A DNA stretch of 64,000 bases from Acholeplasma equirhinis. Lineage in GTDB: Bacteria; Bacillota_I; Bacilli_A; Acholeplasmatales; Acholeplasmataceae. Below the pieces are notes generated by a model, which searched no databases, had not been told where the DNA came from, and saw only the letters and a list, made by a program, of their open reading frames with translations. This document shows positions 62,739 through 64,000 of the stretch, in pieces; position 1 is the first letter of the stretch, and each line of letters starts with the position of its first letter. A program made the position numbers and the translations under genes. The DNA lies in NCBI RefSeq assembly GCF_017052655.1, contig NZ_JAFIDC010000001.1, positions 434,001-498,000 on the forward strand, written 5' to 3'.

Positions 62739-64000
62739 ATGAATACTTATGCCTTATTTCATCAAGCTAAATCAGAATATTCCTATCAATATGATGATAA
62801 AAAATTACATATTTTATTTCGTGCTGCTAAAGGTGATTTAGAAGAAGTCTTCTTAACATGGGGTGATCCTTTCGATTGGCAATTCAAAGATAAGAAAGCA
62901 TCCTGGGTGTCAACTTTAGTACCTATGATTAGACGTTATCAAACAGACACGTTTGATTACTTTTTTATAGAAGTAGAACCATGTGATTATCGTTGTAAAT
63001 ATGCATTTTTACTTAAGAGTAAAGATGATTTATATATGTATGGATCAAAACGTATCGAACGCTTAGAGAAGATGCCAACAAATGAATTTAGTGAAGGCAG
63101 TTTTTATGATTTATCAAATTATTTTAATTATCCTTATTTGAATAAAGAAGATTTACCTGGAACACCTCCTTGGGTTAAAGATACTGTGTGGTATCAAATC
63201 TTTCCAGATAGATTTTATTCTCACTCAAAATCTTCAAAACTACCATGGGGTAAATTACCCGTAAATAATCACGAATTATATGGTGGTGACTTACTTGGTG
63301 TTGTAGATAAAATCCCTTATCTAAAGGATTTAGGGGTAACGGGTATTTATTTCACACCAATATTTGAAGCGCCATCTGCACATAAATACGATACGATTAA
63401 TTACTACAAAATTGACCCTCAATTTGGTACAAATGAAGACTTTAAATATTTAGTAAAAGAATGTCATGAAGCTGGTATTAAGGTTGTTCTTGATGGTGTT
63501 TTAAATCACTGTGGTTTCTTTCATCCATATTTTCAAGATGTTGTAAAAAATGGAAGAAATTCTAAATATGCAGATTGTTTCTTTTTAGATAAAGATCCTG
63601 TTATCAATTTTGATTTAGATGAAAATGGTAGACCTAAATACGATGGTAAGCTTAAACCAAATTATCGAACGTTTGCATATACACCGTATATGCCAAAATG
63701 GAATACAGATAGTAAGTTAGCAGAGGAACATTTGCTAGGTGTTATTGAGTATTGGATTAAAGAATATGATATTGATGGCTGGAGACTTGATGTATCAAAT
63801 GAAGTATCACATAAGTTTTTAAGAAAAGTTAGAGATACTGCAAGAAATGCTAAATCAGAAACATTCATTTTTGGTGAAAACTGGGACTCATCTATGCCAT
63901 GGCTCAGAGGTGACCAAATGGACAGTGTGATGAATTACGATTTATCGATTCCAATTTGGCAATATTTTGAAAATAAAATAGACATGCACGAGTTTAAAAA
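62739..64000 (+). CDS. GH13 neopullulanase / maltogenic amylase-like enzyme (3'-truncated by window edge)
   Basis: 420 codons are visible with no stop before the window ends. The start follows TTAGGAGAAAA. About 120 residues of an N-terminal beta domain precede the catalytic barrel: TVWYQIFPDRFYS near residue 149, LDGVLNHCGFFHP, nucleophile Asp in DGWRLDVSNEV and acid/base Glu in FGENWD. The N-domain plus YGGDLLG layout is that of cyclomaltodextrinase/neopullulanase. It should break down maltodextrins and feeds the malQ/alpha-glucosidase genes on the other strand. Confidence 0.93.
   Translation, partial: MNTYALFHQAKSEYSYQYDDKKLHILFRAAKGDLEEVFLTWGDPFDWQFKDKKASWVSTLVPMIRRYQTDTFDYFFIEVEPCDYRCKYAFLLKSKDDLYMYGSKRIERLEKMPTNEFSEGSFYDLSNYFNYPYLNKEDLPGTPPWVKDTVWYQIFPDRFYSHSKSSKLPWGKLPVNNHELYGGDLLGVVDKIPYLKDLGVTGIYFTPIFEAPSAHKYDTINYYKIDPQFGTNEDFKYLVKECHEAGIKVVLDGVLNHCGFFHPYFQDVVKNGRNSKYADCFFLDKDPVINFDLDENGRPKYDGKLKPNYRTFAYTPYMPKWNTDSKLAEEHLLGVIEYWIKEYDIDGWRLDVSNEVSHKFLRKVRDTARNAKSETFIFGENWDSSMPWLRGDQMDSVMNYDLSIPIWQYFENKIDMHEFK

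Overview
The window is AT-rich, densely coded DNA from a low-GC Gram-positive-derived bacterium, most likely a wall-less Acholeplasma (A. laidlawii-like). The reasons are as follows. Genes are compact and mostly on the + strand. Trigger factor, Lon and HrcA/CIRCE-controlled chaperones occur together with rsmH but without any murein genes. PlsY/PlsC lipid genes and an L-lactate dehydrogenase are present. TGA is used as a stop codon (for example in the overlapping ATGA junctions at 23047, 32257 and 42341), which excludes Mycoplasma/Spiroplasma decoding. The species assignment is inference.

Layout. 0-35.2 kb is a conserved core: cation efflux, aldo/keto reductase, tig, lon (with a CIRCE), engB, ldh, a valine T-box leader ahead of an acetyltransferase-valS-folC-hydrolase operon, plsY, hrcA-grpE-dnaK-dnaJ (with two CIRCE-like sites), lplA, yceD-rpmF, rsmH, fur, plsC, nadD-nadE, mnmA-recD2, pheA, a quinone/electrophile-resistance set resembling mhqO-mhqR-mhqD with an MhqR-type operator, a NUDIX gene, an SGNH esterase and a 23S rRNA uracil methyltransferase.

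35.2-47.7 kb is an accessory island. It starts exactly at the 3' end of the rRNA methyltransferase gene. It is divided into four cargo segments of about 2.4-3.7 kb by repeated copies of a sequence that mimics the last codons of that gene (reading HVENIVLLSLK) and, in three copies, a following terminator. The cargoes are: (1) an ECF sigma factor, an anti-sigma-like protein, a secreted Cys protein and a membrane protein; (2) a cadC-cadA metal-efflux pair flanked by 138/139-bp repeats that differ by a single base; (3) an AbiEi/AbiEii toxin-antitoxin pair plus a broken gene; (4) a large serine recombinase lacking its catalytic N-terminus, a clipped metallopeptidase and a membrane-anchored hydrolase. 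The arrangement (3' end of an rRNA methyltransferase gene, serine recombinase, tandem att-bounded cassettes) parallels the staphylococcal SCC elements at rlmH, but with a different target gene and host. This is the most interesting object in the window.

47.7-64 kb returns to ordinary chromosome: a YcxB-like gene frameshifted at a run of eight T, DinB and MerR/TipA-like genes, an ArsB/SLC13-type transporter, a GGDEF protein, esterases, two pseudouridine synthases, a formate/nitrite-type channel, a dehydrogenase, msrB, and a maltodextrin block (malQ and an alpha-glucosidase leftward, a neopullulanase-like gene rightward) with a cre-like site in the divergent promoter region.
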